The position numbers were made by a program, and so were the translations under genes. From assembly GCA_938045315.1 (NCBI GenBank), contig CALINM010000065.1:1-60444 (forward strand): a DNA stretch of 60,444 nt, read 5' to 3'. Within the stretch, counting starts at the first letter, position 1; every line of letters starts with the position of its first letter. This document shows positions 35,656-46,054 of this stretch, piece after piece. The notes under the pieces were generated by a model. The model saw nothing but the letters and a program-made list of their open reading frames with translations. It had not been told where the DNA came from and did not search any database. The stretch comes from an uncultured bacterium (GTDB lineage Bacteria; CALINM01).

Positions 35656-36987
35656 TTAAGCTTTTAGCTTCTCCCATAAACTCTTTCTACTAATACCTAA
35701 CATATCTGCAGCCCTTGTCTTATTCCCCTTGCAAAGGGCAATTATTTTCTTTATATACTCTTTTTCAACCTTATTTATATATTCTTCTAAAGTCATCACA
35801 TCATTAGCTGGCTCTTCCTTAAGGTTAAGAAAAAGATAAAGCTTATCCATATTTATCTCATCTTTTTTATTAGATAAAGCAACTAATCTCTCAATTAAGT
35901 TTTCTAATTCTCTAACGTTTCCAGGAAAGTCATAATCCATTAGCTTCGATATAACTTCTTTTGAAATAATAATCTCCTTACCAAAACGAGAATTATATTT
36001 TTTTATAAAATGCTCAACTAAATAGGGTATGTCATCCTTTCTCTCTCTTAAGGGTGCTATATATATGGGTATAACAGATAATCGATAATATAAATCTTCC
36101 CTAAAATTACCTTTCTTCACTTCTTCCAAAAGATTTTTGTTCGTTGCTGCAATTATTCTTACGTCAACTTGTATACTTTTGTTTCCACCTATTCTCTCTA
36201 TTACTTTATCTTGTAACACTCTTAAAAGTTTAGGTTGTAAATGCAAGGGAAAATCTCCAATTTCATCCAGAAACAATGTACCCCCATCTGCAAACTCGAA
36301 TTTCCCAATTTTTCTTGACACAGCTCCAGTAAAAGCACCTCTCTCATAACCAAAAAGCTCACTCTCTATTAGTTCACCTGGAATAGCAGAGCAGTTTATT
36401 TTAACAAAAGGTTTGTCTTTCCTTTTTCCACCATAATGAATTATATTTGCTACAAGCTCCTTCCCCGTTCCAGTCTCGCCAGTTATAAGAACAGAAGAAT
36501 CTAAATCAGCTATTCTGTTAGATATTTCATAAATCTCTTTAATCTGTCTGCTTTCGCCAACTAAATAGTGTTTTGATATTATGTTATCAAACTTTCTTTT
36601 TAAATCAATATTCTCTTCCTTTATTTTTTTAAGTTCTATAGCTCTATCAAGTACAATTATAAACTCATCAAGAGAAAAGGGTTTTGTGATATAATCAAAG
36701 GCACCTAATTTCATTGCTAAAACTGCCATCTGAATTGTACCAAATGCTGTTATAATTATAACCGGCACATCTGGCTTAATGCTTTTTACCTCCTTTAAAA
36801 TTGAAAGTCCATCTATATCAGGGAGTCTAACATCAGTTATAACACAATCTATCTCTTCTCTTTTAAAAATATCAATGCCATTTAAGCCATTTTCAGAAGT
36901 GTAAACATCATAATTTTTACTTTTCAAAAAATCTTCAAGGGTAATTCGCATTATCTTTTCATCTTCAATTATTAAAACCCTTTTCAT
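35656..36987 (-). CDS. NtrC-family sigma-54-dependent response regulator
   Basis: The 443-residue regulator has a receiver domain (phospho-Asp at about 52, CVITDVRLPD), a AAA+ domain with Walker A GETGTGKE, the sigma-54-contact loop GAFTGA and Walker B LFLDEIG, and a Fis-type helix-turn-helix (KTRAADMLGISRKSLWEKL). ATG 36987 is chosen because GGAG lies seven bases upstream; a GTG at 36993 overlaps that spacing. It follows the kinase gene, and the palindromes and sigma-54 promoter start right after its stop, so the next operon is its likely target. Confidence 0.95.
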   Translation of the reverse strand: MKRVLIIEDEKIMRITLEDFLKSKNYDVYTSENGLNGIDIFKREEIDCVITDVRLPDIDGLSILKEVKSIKPDVPVIIITAFGTIQMAVLAMKLGAFDYITKPFSLDEFIIVLDRAIELKKIKEENIDLKRKFDNIISKHYLVGESRQIKEIYEISNRIADLDSSVLITGETGTGKELVANIIHYGGKRKDKPFVKINCSAIPGELIESELFGYERGAFTGAVSRKIGKFEFADGGTLFLDEIGDFPLHLQPKLLRVLQDKVIERIGGNKSIQVDVRIIAATNKNLLEEVKKGNFREDLYYRLSVIPIYIAPLRERKDDIPYLVEHFIKKYNSRFGKEIIISKEVISKLMDYDFPGNVRELENLIERLVALSNKKDEINMDKLYLFLNLKEEPANDVMTLEEYINKVEKEYIKKIIALCKGNKTRAADMLGISRKSLWEKLKA

Positions 36988-37037
36988 TATCACTCTCCAT
37001 TACAAACTAATTTTTTAACACCTATCAACTTTCTAAA

Positions 37038-38534
37038 TCACAGGTTTTTTTCATTAGATGCATTTGGGTTATCATCAAAAATTATGCTAAACCTACTACC
37101 CTTACCTTCTTCACTTTCCACTACTATTTTTCCACCATAATTCTTGACAATTTCATAAGTAATCCAAAGCCCTAAACCTGTACCTTCACCTTGCTTTTTT
37201 GTAGTAAAGAAGGGATCAAATATTTTATTAATGTACTCTCTGGGGATTCCCGAACCATTGTCCTCAATTATAAGAAATATCTTACCCCCTTCTCTTTTGC
37301 CCTTAATTTTAATCAATCCATTTTTATCTATCGCCTGTATGGCATTAATTAAAAGATTTAGAAGTATTTGTTCAAGATCTGATCTATTGATAAGAATCTC
37401 TAAATCCCTATCAATTTCCTTTTCTATGTCTATCTTTTTCTTAGATATGTTGTATTTCGCAAACTCAATGATATGATCCACAATATCCTCTACATTTAAT
37501 AGTTCCCTTACATCTTCACCTTTTCTTGCCATCCAAAGCAGCTTTTTAACTGTGTTTTCTATTCGTTCTAATCCATCTTTTATTAGTTCAAGGTATTTTT
37601 TGCTGGACCAATCCCTCTGCTCTTCGAGCATACGAATACAGTTGAAAATACCCCCCAATGGATTATTAATTTCATGGGCAATACCTGAAGCAAGTATACC
37701 AATGGATGCTAATTTTTCAGACTGAAGAAGCATCTGGTTTCTTTTCCTTAGTTCTTCGTTTGCCACACGAATTCTTTCTATCAGGTTGTTAAATTGTGCA
37801 GTTAAGTATGCAAACTCATCATCACCTTTAACTGGCAGATAGGTATCTAATTTTTCAATATCAGTTTTTGTCATTGCTGTTGCCAGTGCTGTTATGGGTT
37901 TTACAAATATGTAACTCAGATATATAACGAGGAAGTACCCTAAAAATATAAGAAGAATGGTTATGAAAAAAAATTTTAAAATTGCAAAGGCAAACTCATT
38001 TCTTTCATTGTCTAAAGAAACTAAAAATCTCAAAGTGCCCCACTTTTTCTCACTTATAAACAGGGGCACAAGAACTTCCACATAATTGCTGAAAAAATAG
38101 TCTTTAGTGAGACTTACTATAGTTTTCTTCTCTTTATTTACCCTCCTTATTAATTCATCATCCATTGTTTTCCCATACTCTTTCAGATCTGTGTGAGATA
38201 TTACTTTATCATTATCATCAAGAACTGCTATGTATATAAAATTAAGTTTCTTCTCTGAGAAAATCTGTTGTAAGTAGTTATCTAAAAGTCCACCCTCTTC
38301 AACAAGCCCAAGCTTCTCATATATGAGGTCATTAACTATAGGAATAGCAAGAGTCTCACCAAAAAGGGTTACTCCCGTTATTATCCTTTTATATAGTGTT
38401 TTTTTCTCAAAGTTAAAAAAGTAAAAGCTTGTAATCACTGAAAGAAAAATCACTATCGAAAAGTTTATAATAATAAACTTCTTTCTAATGTTTAGCTTAA
38501 AAAGTTTTTTTAAATTCTCGAACCTGGATGACAT
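37038..38534 (-). CDS. Membrane sensor histidine kinase
   Basis: The 498-residue kinase has two spans (about 20-40 and 186-211) around a periplasmic domain of about 145 residues. Then comes a HAMP domain, HisKA with the phospho-His at about 287 (ASGIAHEINNPLGG), and an ATPase domain (LLINAIQAID, IEDNGSGIP, GEGTGLGLWI). Pairs with the downstream NtrC-type regulator. It overlaps the upstream PhnD-like gene by 25 bases, which suggests a fixed stoichiometric pairing with that periplasmic sensor. Confidence 0.94.
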   Translation of the reverse strand: MSSRFENLKKLFKLNIRKKFIIINFSIVIFLSVITSFYFFNFEKKTLYKRIITGVTLFGETLAIPIVNDLIYEKLGLVEEGGLLDNYLQQIFSEKKLNFIYIAVLDDNDKVISHTDLKEYGKTMDDELIRRVNKEKKTIVSLTKDYFFSNYVEVLVPLFISEKKWGTLRFLVSLDNERNEFAFAILKFFFITILLIFLGYFLVIYLSYIFVKPITALATAMTKTDIEKLDTYLPVKGDDEFAYLTAQFNNLIERIRVANEELRKRNQMLLQSEKLASIGILASGIAHEINNPLGGIFNCIRMLEEQRDWSSKKYLELIKDGLERIENTVKKLLWMARKGEDVRELLNVEDIVDHIIEFAKYNISKKKIDIEKEIDRDLEILINRSDLEQILLNLLINAIQAIDKNGLIKIKGKREGGKIFLIIEDNGSGIPREYINKIFDPFFTTKKQGEGTGLGLWITYEIVKNYGGKIVVESEEGKGSRFSIIFDDNPNASNEKNL

Positions 38535-40165
38535 TTAACACCACAACTTGAGGGGATTTTTTTGTATTTATTTTCTAAGGCTTTATAAGTATTTTCATCT
38601 GCCCTTGCAAATCCACCTTGAAGATCAAAATCTAATTTTTTTATTACCTCTTCCGGTATATTAAAAATTGCCTCTTCAATTTTCTTTTGAATATTTTTAT
38701 CAAGGTTTGAGTTTACAAAAAAAGGCCCGTAATATACCTCATCTGAGATCGCTATAGTCTTAAAACCCATTCTTTCTAACTTTTCTTTGTGAATATCTCT
38801 TATGACTCCCACGTCGATTTCATCTTTAAGAAGTGCTTTAATAATTGTATCCTCATATGAGTAGTGTTTGTATTTTTTCAATTCTGACAGATGAATGCCT
38901 GCTTTTGCAAGCATTAAACGGGGTATGAGATTTAGTTCATCACTCTTGAGCGGACCAAAACCAACTCTTTTGCCTCGTAAATCCTCAATCTTTTTAATAT
39001 CTTGTTTTTGTGTTATTAAAGCAACCTTATAAAAACTGGATCTATCCTTATTTATTGGAATGGCTAAAATATTCATAACACCGCTTTTTTCCACATTAAT
39101 AAAATCGAGCACACCTGCAAAACCTAAATCAACTTCACCATTTTTAATGAGTCTTCTTAGCTCGCTGTGATCTTTTATAATCAGTTGTACTGGCATATTA
39201 ATATTTTTTGAAATATAGTCAACAAAGGGCTGATATTTTTCAAAGAGTATTCTTGGATTCTTAGAATCGGGTATAATTAATGAAAGTTCTTTTTTGAGTT
39301 TTTTGTTATTTAAACTTTTTGACCTGTTTTCTACATATTTTGTCATATTTTTTACTGATTTGTAATCAATTTCTCTCACTTCATCGAACCTTTTGATTTT
39401 CATATTTGATAAAATATGCCGTCCCTCAATATCATTGTGCATATTTAAAATAACTTTTTTTATCTCCCTTTTTAGTTCCTTAGGAAAATCAGCCCTTACT
39501 ATTACAGGTGGACTTGCAAATTCTATGGACTGTTCAATAACTTTTACCTGAGAAACATAAGGAGAGTCAGTTTGTTTCATAAATTCGAAAATAAGATTCT
39601 CCACTGCAGCTCCATCTGCTAATTTCTTTGCTACCATTTCAATCGATTTATTATGACTATAACTAAAAGAAGTTTTGGTAAAAAAATTGTCAGGATTAGT
39701 TTTCATCAAAGATAATCTATAAAGAGGATACAGATACCCTGTGTTAGAAAGGGGATCTACAAAAACAAATGATTTCCCTTTTAAATCCTCAAACTTAGCG
39801 ACATTACTATCTTTATGAACAATAATTAAACCTCTGTATAAGGGTTTTTCATCTTTAACGGGTGCTGCAACTAACTCTATTTTTGCACTTTCTAATAGAT
39901 TTACATATGCACCAGTACAAATAAAAGCTATATCAACACCTTTATTTATAATGAGTTTATTCATCTCCTCATAGCGCTTTCTATGTACTATCTCTACCTT
40001 TTTGCCCAATTTTTTGCCAATGTATCTCACAATATCATCATAGTAACGTACCGTATCAACAGGGGTAATCATAGAGGAAATACCAACTCTTAATGAAACA
40101 TCGTTAGCTAAAGTAAGATCAATAAGAAAGGTCAGGATAAAAATGAAACTAAAAATAAATTTCAT
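38510..40165 (-). CDS. Tandem PhnD-like periplasmic binding protein, sensory partner of the kinase
   Basis: The 551-residue protein has a signal peptide (about 1-20, ending TLA) and two successive PhnD-type substrate-binding domains. The first is LRVGISSMITPVDTVRYYDD, and the second starts near 285 (LSLIIPDSKNP, VDLGFAGVLDF, LRGKRVGFGP). It ends in SSCGVKCHPGSRI, a CX3CH-like Cys pair. PhnD-like domains are sensory parts of TtrS, ArxX/ArrT and related systems for tetrathionate or arsenic oxyanions. Here the sensor is a separate gene directly coupled to the kinase. A ligand cannot be assigned from sequence. Confidence 0.88.
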   Translation of the reverse strand: MKFIFSFIFILTFLIDLTLANDVSLRVGISSMITPVDTVRYYDDIVRYIGKKLGKKVEIVHRKRYEEMNKLIINKGVDIAFICTGAYVNLLESAKIELVAAPVKDEKPLYRGLIIVHKDSNVAKFEDLKGKSFVFVDPLSNTGYLYPLYRLSLMKTNPDNFFTKTSFSYSHNKSIEMVAKKLADGAAVENLIFEFMKQTDSPYVSQVKVIEQSIEFASPPVIVRADFPKELKREIKKVILNMHNDIEGRHILSNMKIKRFDEVREIDYKSVKNMTKYVENRSKSLNNKKLKKELSLIIPDSKNPRILFEKYQPFVDYISKNINMPVQLIIKDHSELRRLIKNGEVDLGFAGVLDFINVEKSGVMNILAIPINKDRSSFYKVALITQKQDIKKIEDLRGKRVGFGPLKSDELNLIPRLMLAKAGIHLSELKKYKHYSYEDTIIKALLKDEIDVGVIRDIHKEKLERMGFKTIAISDEVYYGPFFVNSNLDKNIQKKIEEAIFNIPEEVIKKLDFDLQGGFARADENTYKALENKYKKIPSSCGVKCHPGSRI

Positions 40166-40287
40166 ATTTTGACGTTACTTAAACATCCCTTTAATTTTTT
40201 TAACTATTACAATGAAATTTTAACAGATTTACAATAATTTTTAAATAAGTACAATGAGAATACAAATACTATACCTTTTAACTAAAT

Positions 40288-40830
40288 CTATAAACCCAGT
40301 TCATTAGATATTTCTTGCATTGCCTCAAGGGAAATTTGCAAAAATTTTTCCAAATCAAGCCCCAGATCAGCACAAGCCTCCATTTGGGTTCTTGATGCAC
40401 CCTTAGCAAAATGTTTTTCTTTGAATCTATTCATTAGATTTTCAACTTTCAGATCGACAATTTTCTTATTGGGTAACACCAACGTTGCAGCTACAATAAA
40501 TCCCGATACTGGATCTGCACAATAAATTGCCTTTTCTAATTTTGAATTTCTCTCAATAAGACCAGTATGAGCTCTTATTGCTCTTATTATTTCATCATCT
40601 ACCTTCCCTTTTAATATTTGCTCTGTTATCAATCCATGTTTATCGAACTCTTTTACAGTCTCCTCATAATCAAGGTCGTGAAGCAGACCTACTAAACCCC
40701 ATTTTTCTTCATCTTCATTAAAATATTTAGCAAGCTTTCTCATTATCACCTCAACAGCAAGCATGTGTTTGATTAAATTTTTATTGCTAATCTTCTCATT
40801 TAAGATTTTAAATGCCTCTTCTCTATTCAT
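40288..40830 (-). CDS. HD-domain phosphohydrolase
   Basis: The 180-residue protein has an HD motif (VGLLHDLDYEETVKEFDKHG) after HMLAVEVIMRKLA, and a further RAHTG and AIYCADPVSGF. Such small HD proteins hydrolyse nucleotides or similar phosphates with metal help; the substrate is unknown. It is 25 bases downstream of mqnC and probably in that operon. Confidence 0.85.
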   Translation of the reverse strand: MNREEAFKILNEKISNKNLIKHMLAVEVIMRKLAKYFNEDEEKWGLVGLLHDLDYEETVKEFDKHGLITEQILKGKVDDEIIRAIRAHTGLIERNSKLEKAIYCADPVSGFIVAATLVLPNKKIVDLKVENLMNRFKEKHFAKGASRTQMEACADLGLDLEKFLQISLEAMQEISNELGL

Positions 40831-40855
40831 AATTATCTCCTTTTTTAAACACTCG

Positions 40856-41887
40856 TTAATCTAAAATCTTTTCAATAATTTCATACCTTGTATTCCTTAC
40901 TGCGGGAATAAACCCAGCCTCTTTAATTAGCTCTACAATCTCGTTTTTATCCATAATAAATTTTAAACCCGTTGAGGATACCACATTCTCTTCTAACATG
41001 GTTCCCCCCATATCATTAGCCCCAAAAAAAAGAGCCAATTGTGAAACCTTAGGCCCCTGAGTTACCCATGATGCCTGTATATTCTCGATGTTATGAAGAA
41101 AAATCCGTGAAACTGCTAAAACCCTTAAGTAATAATATGATGAAACCTTCTTACCACCCAATTCATTGTTTCCCGGCTGGTATGTCCAGGGTATAAAGGC
41201 TCTGAAAAAGCCTGTTTCATCTTGAAAATTTCTTATTCTCTCTAAATGTTTTATTATATCTTCTGGCCCTTCAATACTACCAAACATCATAGTTGCCGTG
41301 CCTTTCATACCTAATTTACTTGCTTCTCTCATAACAAATTCCCAGTCTTTCCATCCAATTTTGTTTGGGCTAATCTCTTTTCTTATTTCATCTACTAAAA
41401 TCTCAGCACCTCCACCGGGGATTGATTCAAGCCCCGCATCTTTCAATATCCTTAATGTATCAGCTATTGTTTTATTAGATTTTTTCGCAATATGAATAAC
41501 CTCAGCTGGAGAGAGAGAATGAATGATTATATGGGGAAAATGTTTTTTTATCTCTTTAAAGAGTTTAACAAAGTAATCAATTTTTATGTTTGGGTGAAGC
41601 CCCCCTTGAATAAGAAGTTGAGTACCTCCCACATCACTAAGTTCTTTAACCTTTTTTAGAACATCTTGAACATTCAGCAGGTAAGCATCTTTATCACCTT
41701 CTCTTCTATAAAAGGCACAAAATTTACATCCACTTTCGCAAACATTTGTATAGTTTATGTTCCTATCAACTACAAAAGTCACAATAGGTTCTGGATGAAG
41801 TCTAAAACGTAATTCAGTTGCACTTTTGCCAAGCTTCAAAAAATCTTCATTAGTAAGCAAATCTAATGCTTCTCTATAGGTTATCAT
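40856..41887 (-). CDS. mqnC: Cyclic dehypoxanthinyl futalosine synthase
   Basis: Radical SAM enzyme of the futalosine route to menaquinone. The 343-residue protein has CX3CX2C at C50, C54, C57 (NYTNVCESGCKFCAFYR), the block GGTQLLIQGGLHPNIKI and the C-terminal GGTMLEENVVSSTG, all typical of MqnC. The relative MqnE has a different N-terminal layout. The cell therefore respires with menaquinone. Other mqn genes are not in the window. It overlaps the upstream adaptor gene by one base. Confidence 0.93.
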   Translation of the reverse strand: MITYREALDLLTNEDFLKLGKSATELRFRLHPEPIVTFVVDRNINYTNVCESGCKFCAFYRREGDKDAYLLNVQDVLKKVKELSDVGGTQLLIQGGLHPNIKIDYFVKLFKEIKKHFPHIIIHSLSPAEVIHIAKKSNKTIADTLRILKDAGLESIPGGGAEILVDEIRKEISPNKIGWKDWEFVMREASKLGMKGTATMMFGSIEGPEDIIKHLERIRNFQDETGFFRAFIPWTYQPGNNELGGKKVSSYYYLRVLAVSRIFLHNIENIQASWVTQGPKVSQLALFFGANDMGGTMLEENVVSSTGLKFIMDKNEIVELIKEAGFIPAVRNTRYEIIEKILD

Positions 41888-42831
41888 TACTTTATATTTA
41901 GTATCTTTCCTATTTTTTCAGCATTATCTAATATTTTTTCTGTCTGTCTTATACCATTAGTGATCACGAAAAAATCTTCAGCCATAAAGCCTTCAATCTG
42001 CCTTTTCTCAATAATATCTTGAGCACTTTCAACAAAACAATAATATTCATCTCTCCCTTTTAAGACTGCTTGTTTCGGGATTTTAAAAATATTGTGAAGT
42101 ATGTTTACTATTTGAATCTCCATATTTTCTAACTTATCACCCGGATCAAACCCTTTGAGTGACAGTGTTACTTTTATCCCATTACCAACTTGATCTGATG
42201 ATACAATACTTAATGGTAAAGACCTTTCTCCTAACAATGCAAAATAGTAAGTTTCATCAGACAAAGCTTCTTTGGGTAAGAGGAGGTTAAAAATTAATTC
42301 CCCCTTTTTTTGTATAATTGCGATTATATTTTGCATGCTAAGATTTTCTCCCTTTTTCTCTCCCGCTACGTAAACAACCGTTCCATCATCTGGTGAAACT
42401 ATCAAAATATCCTTTGATGGCTCTTTGTCTAAATTAATACCAAGGGATAATAATTTTACCTTGAGTTCTTCATCATTAGTTTTTACATAATTTCTATATG
42501 CCTCAATAAGCTCTTCGCTTTCAATCAAAAAAAGCTTTTCTCCCCTTTTCACATACCTCCCCTTTGACACATAACTTTCAACAATTTTATAAGAAAAGGG
42601 AAAACTAACAGTAACAAAAACTTCTTTCAGATTTGGAGCTTGCATAATCTTTGTTCTTTTCTCATAATTCTCAAAGGTGGCTATTATCCTGCCTGATTTT
42701 TTAATTTCAGGTATCTGGGATATATTGTAAACTTCACTCTGTCTACTTTTTTGAATCTCCACTTTTTTTTGTTTTTTACAAGAAAAGAGGCATACTAAAA
42801 AGATCATTATAAAATAAATAGATTTTTTCAT
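41887..42831 (-). CDS. Lipoprotein resembling an efflux periplasmic adaptor (membrane fusion protein)
   Basis: The 314-residue protein starts with a lipoprotein signal (IFLVCLFSCKK, Cys about 18). The middle has barrel-hairpin features of CusB/HlyD-type adaptors: KIVESYVSKGRYVKRGEKLFLIES and SPDDGTVVYVAGEKKGENLS (the two lipoyl halves), then VFKIPKQAV-like FKIPKQAVL. No RND pump or outer-membrane channel is adjacent, so it is an orphan. Sequence is divergent and the transport role is inference. Confidence 0.72.
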   Translation of the reverse strand: MKKSIYFIMIFLVCLFSCKKQKKVEIQKSRQSEVYNISQIPEIKKSGRIIATFENYEKRTKIMQAPNLKEVFVTVSFPFSYKIVESYVSKGRYVKRGEKLFLIESEELIEAYRNYVKTNDEELKVKLLSLGINLDKEPSKDILIVSPDDGTVVYVAGEKKGENLSMQNIIAIIQKKGELIFNLLLPKEALSDETYYFALLGERSLPLSIVSSDQVGNGIKVTLSLKGFDPGDKLENMEIQIVNILHNIFKIPKQAVLKGRDEYYCFVESAQDIIEKRQIEGFMAEDFFVITNGIRQTEKILDNAEKIGKILNIK

Positions 42832-42875
42832 AACATTCTATTTAAATTTGAAAAATTCCCTATGTCAATGCTTTT

Positions 42876-43157
42876 CTAAAAAATTATTAAAGATGATATA
42901 TTATCGAAGGTTTTTTTGCCCACAATATTTATCAATTCTTCTTTCCTAATCAAATTTTTCTTATTCCTATAATCAATTATTTTCTCTGCCTTTTTTTCGC
43001 CTATACCCTTTAATTTTACCAGTTCCTCTTTTGAAGCGGTATAAATATTTATCTTTTTCTTAATAAACTTAATGTCACTTTTTTTTGACTTCGGGTAGCT
43101 CTCATAGAATACATAAATTGTGATAAGTAACAAAAAAACAAGAATTTCCCTTCTCAA
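42876..43157 (-). CDS. ComEA-like helix-hairpin-helix protein
   Basis: The 93-residue protein has an N-terminal membrane anchor (about 4-18) and a ComEA HhH domain (NIYTASKEELVKLKGIGEKKAEKIIDYR). This fold binds DNA, and ComEA proteins serve DNA uptake. No other competence gene is near. Start is TTG directly after the cimA stop, so expression depends on coupling to cimA. Confidence 0.85.
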   Translation of the reverse strand: MRREILVFLLLITIYVFYESYPKSKKSDIKFIKKKINIYTASKEELVKLKGIGEKKAEKIIDYRNKKNLIRKEELINIVGKKTFDNISSLIIF

Positions 43158-44744
43158 CTAAGTTCTTCGCCTTTTTTTATGTTCCTTGTAAAGCTTATAT
43201 TCAATACTGTCTACAAGAGCCTGGTAGCTCGCCTCTATAATGTTTTGAGAAACTCCTACTGTCCCCCATTTTTCTTCTCTATCTCCAGACTCTATCAGTA
43301 CTCTAACTCCAGCACCAGTCCCTTTATCAGAACCAAGCACTCTTACCTTATAATCATAAAGCTTTACCTCTTTTAATTCTGGATAAAATCTTTCTAATGC
43401 CTTTCTTAAAGCGTTATCAAGAGCATTTACAGGGCCATTTCCAACAGCTGCCGTATGCTCGATGCTCCCACCAACTTTTATCATTACCGTTGCTTCAGCA
43501 ATTGGCATTTCTCCTTCTTTTCTTTTTTCGTCGATGACCCTGAATCCCATCAATTCAAAGTATTTTCTTCTTTGTCCCATAATTTCAGCCATCAGCAACT
43601 CAAAGGAAGCCTCAGCTCCTTCAAATTGATAACCCTGCATTTCCAGCTCTTTTATTTTATTCAAAATTTCTTTTGCCACAGGATCTTTCGTATCAATATC
43701 AATATTAAACTCCTTAGCTTTGAAATATATGCTACTTTTACCGGATAAATCGGAAACTAAAATTCTTCTATGATTGCCCACTAATTCTGGCTGGATATGT
43801 TCATAAGTACCGGGATTTCTATTTATAGCACTTACATGAATACCACCCTTATGGGCAAAAGCACTATCCCCTACAAAGGGCTGATTTTTAGCTGGTGTAA
43901 GATTTGCTAACTCAAAAATAAATCTTGAAACATTCCTTAATTTTTTTAAGTTATCTTCACTCAAGACTTTTTTACCCATTTTTAACTGTAAATTGGGGAT
44001 TATAGAACAAAGATTGGCATTCCCACATCTTTCACCAAAACCATTAAATGTACCCTGGACCTGTATTGCACCATTTTCTACAGCAACTAGAGAATTAGCA
44101 ACAGCAAGTTCACTATCATTATGGGCATGAATACCAAAGGGTATAGAAAATCTCTTTTTAAAATCCTTTATAATCTTTGCTATAGTTGATGGAATATTTC
44201 CTCCATTTGTATCGCAAAGGCATACAATTTCAGCACCACCATTAATAGAGGCCTCAATAGTTTTTAATGCATATTCTTGATTTGCTTTATATCCGTCAAA
44301 AAAATGTTCTGCATCGTATATAACCTTTCTACCAGCTTTAACGAGATATTTTATCGTACTCTCAATAATTTTTAAATTTTCATCGAGGGTTGTTCTTAAA
44401 GCCTCTTTAACATGAAAATCCCAGGTTTTACCAACTATAGTAACCCATTCTGTATTTGCTTTAAGAAGAAACTTAACATTTTCATCTTTTGCAGGTTCTA
44501 TCCCCGGTCTTGTTGTACTTCCAAAAGCCGATATCTTTGCATTACTAAAACGATAATTGGTAATTTCTTTGAAAAAATGCATATCCTTTGGGTTGGAACC
44601 TGGCCATCCACCTTCTATGAAATCTATCCCAATTTCATCTAATTTTACAGCTATTCTTAATTTATCTTCCAGGGTAAAGGAAATATCCTCCCCCTGTGAC
44701 CCATCTCTTAAAGTTGTATCATATATAATAATTTTTTCAGCCAT
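43158..44744 (-). CDS. cimA: (R)-citramalate synthase
   Basis: The 528-residue enzyme condenses pyruvate and acetyl-CoA to citramalate for isoleucine synthesis without threonine. It has the DRE-TIM metallolyase start ([23 protein letters not shown]), GWPGSNPKD (typical of citramalate synthase against isopropylmalate synthase), [24 protein letters not shown] and a C-terminal LeuA dimer regulatory domain. LysC upstream, three bases away, belongs to the aspartate family, so the pair links amino-acid synthesis. Confidence 0.93.
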   Translation of the reverse strand: MAEKIIIYDTTLRDGSQGEDISFTLEDKLRIAVKLDEIGIDFIEGGWPGSNPKDMHFFKEITNYRFSNAKISAFGSTTRPGIEPAKDENVKFLLKANTEWVTIVGKTWDFHVKEALRTTLDENLKIIESTIKYLVKAGRKVIYDAEHFFDGYKANQEYALKTIEASINGGAEIVCLCDTNGGNIPSTIAKIIKDFKKRFSIPFGIHAHNDSELAVANSLVAVENGAIQVQGTFNGFGERCGNANLCSIIPNLQLKMGKKVLSEDNLKKLRNVSRFIFELANLTPAKNQPFVGDSAFAHKGGIHVSAINRNPGTYEHIQPELVGNHRRILVSDLSGKSSIYFKAKEFNIDIDTKDPVAKEILNKIKELEMQGYQFEGAEASFELLMAEIMGQRRKYFELMGFRVIDEKRKEGEMPIAEATVMIKVGGSIEHTAAVGNGPVNALDNALRKALERFYPELKEVKLYDYKVRVLGSDKGTGAGVRVLIESGDREEKWGTVGVSQNIIEASYQALVDSIEYKLYKEHKKRRRT

Positions 44745-44746
44745 TT

Positions 44747-45976
44747 TTACCCTTCTACATTCTCTTTATCTAATTCAAATGCATCATGAAGTAATCTTAC
44801 CGCAAGTTCCGTATATTTTTCATCAATAGCACAGGAAATTTTAATTTCCGAGGTGCTTATCATAAGTATATTTATACCAGCATTTCCTAAAACTTCAAAC
44901 ATTTTTGCTGCAACACCTGAATGGGATCTCATTCCTAATCCTACAATTGATACCTTTGCTATCCCTTCATCATATAAAACATCTTTCGCACCAATTTCAT
45001 CAGAGATTGCTTTTACTAAATTTAAAGTTTTTTTCAAATCGCTCTTAGGTACTGTGAATGTTAAATCCGTTGTACCATCAATACTCGAGTTCTGAATTAT
45101 CATATCCACAACAATATTACCAGCCGATATGGCACCAAAAAGTTTTGCTGCCACACCTGGCTTATCTGGCACCCTAACAAGGGTAATTCTTGCCTCATCT
45201 TTGTTGCATGAAACTCCAGAAACAACAACTTTTTCCATATCTGAATCCTCCTCGCAAACTATTGTCCCTGGCTCATCAGAAAATGATGAGCGCACATGCA
45301 CAGGAACTTTATATTTTTTTGCCAGTTCAACAGACCGGATTTGAAGAACCTTTGAACCCAAGCTTGCTAACTCTAACATTTCATCATAGGAAATTTTCTT
45401 TAATTTTCTGGCTTTGTTGTAAATTCTTGGATCCGTTGTATATATCCCATCTACATCAGTATAAATATCACACACATCAGCCTTAAAAGCTGCAGCAAGG
45501 GCAACACCCGTTGTATCAGATCCCCCTCTACCAAGGGTTGTTATATTGCCATATTCATCCACCCCTTGAAACCCGGCAACAACTATTATATAACCATTAT
45601 CTAAATCCCTTTTTATTTTGTCTGTTTCAATATTTATTATTCTTGCTTTAGTAAATGCACTGTCAGTCAATATTTTAATCTGATGACCAAGATAAGATTT
45701 TGCTTTATAACCCATTTTTATAAGTGTTATAGCAAGTAAAGCAACACTAACCTGCTCTCCAGTGGAAACAAGAACATCAAGTTCCCTTTCATCAGGCAAA
45801 TCGGTTATTTCTTTAGCAAGAGCAATTAATCTATTCGTCTCTCCGGCCATTGCAGAAACGGTGACAATAACTTGATTACCCTTCTCATATTCTTTAATAA
45901 CCCTTTTCGCTACATTTTTTATTCTTTCAATACTTCCAACAGAAGTACCACCAAATTTCTGAACAACCAAAGCCAT
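44747..45976 (-). CDS. lysC: Aspartate kinase
   Basis: Phosphorylates aspartate, first step to lysine, threonine and methionine. From ATG 45976 the product has 409 residues: [49 protein letters not shown] and two C-terminal ACT domains (about 265-400, with [22 protein letters not shown]) for feedback inhibition. GGAGGG stands five bases before ATG 45976; the longer frame to 45994 would place the start upstream of it. Confidence 0.95.
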   Translation of the reverse strand: MALVVQKFGGTSVGSIERIKNVAKRVIKEYEKGNQVIVTVSAMAGETNRLIALAKEITDLPDERELDVLVSTGEQVSVALLAITLIKMGYKAKSYLGHQIKILTDSAFTKARIINIETDKIKRDLDNGYIIVVAGFQGVDEYGNITTLGRGGSDTTGVALAAAFKADVCDIYTDVDGIYTTDPRIYNKARKLKKISYDEMLELASLGSKVLQIRSVELAKKYKVPVHVRSSFSDEPGTIVCEEDSDMEKVVVSGVSCNKDEARITLVRVPDKPGVAAKLFGAISAGNIVVDMIIQNSSIDGTTDLTFTVPKSDLKKTLNLVKAISDEIGAKDVLYDEGIAKVSIVGLGMRSHSGVAAKMFEVLGNAGINILMISTSEIKISCAIDEKYTELAVRLLHDAFELDKENVEG

Positions 45977-46054
45977 TTTACCCTCCAGAAACAAAATACA
46001 ATTTTAAACTTTTTTATTGTTAATTAAAAGTTAAATAAAAGGCAAGAAAAAAGT

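Noticed and set aside
40166-40287. Autoregulatory GTTAC palindrome upstream of the PhnD-like gene
   Set aside because: Only one half-site (GTAAC near 40183) is present, with no partner arm and no -24/-12 element.
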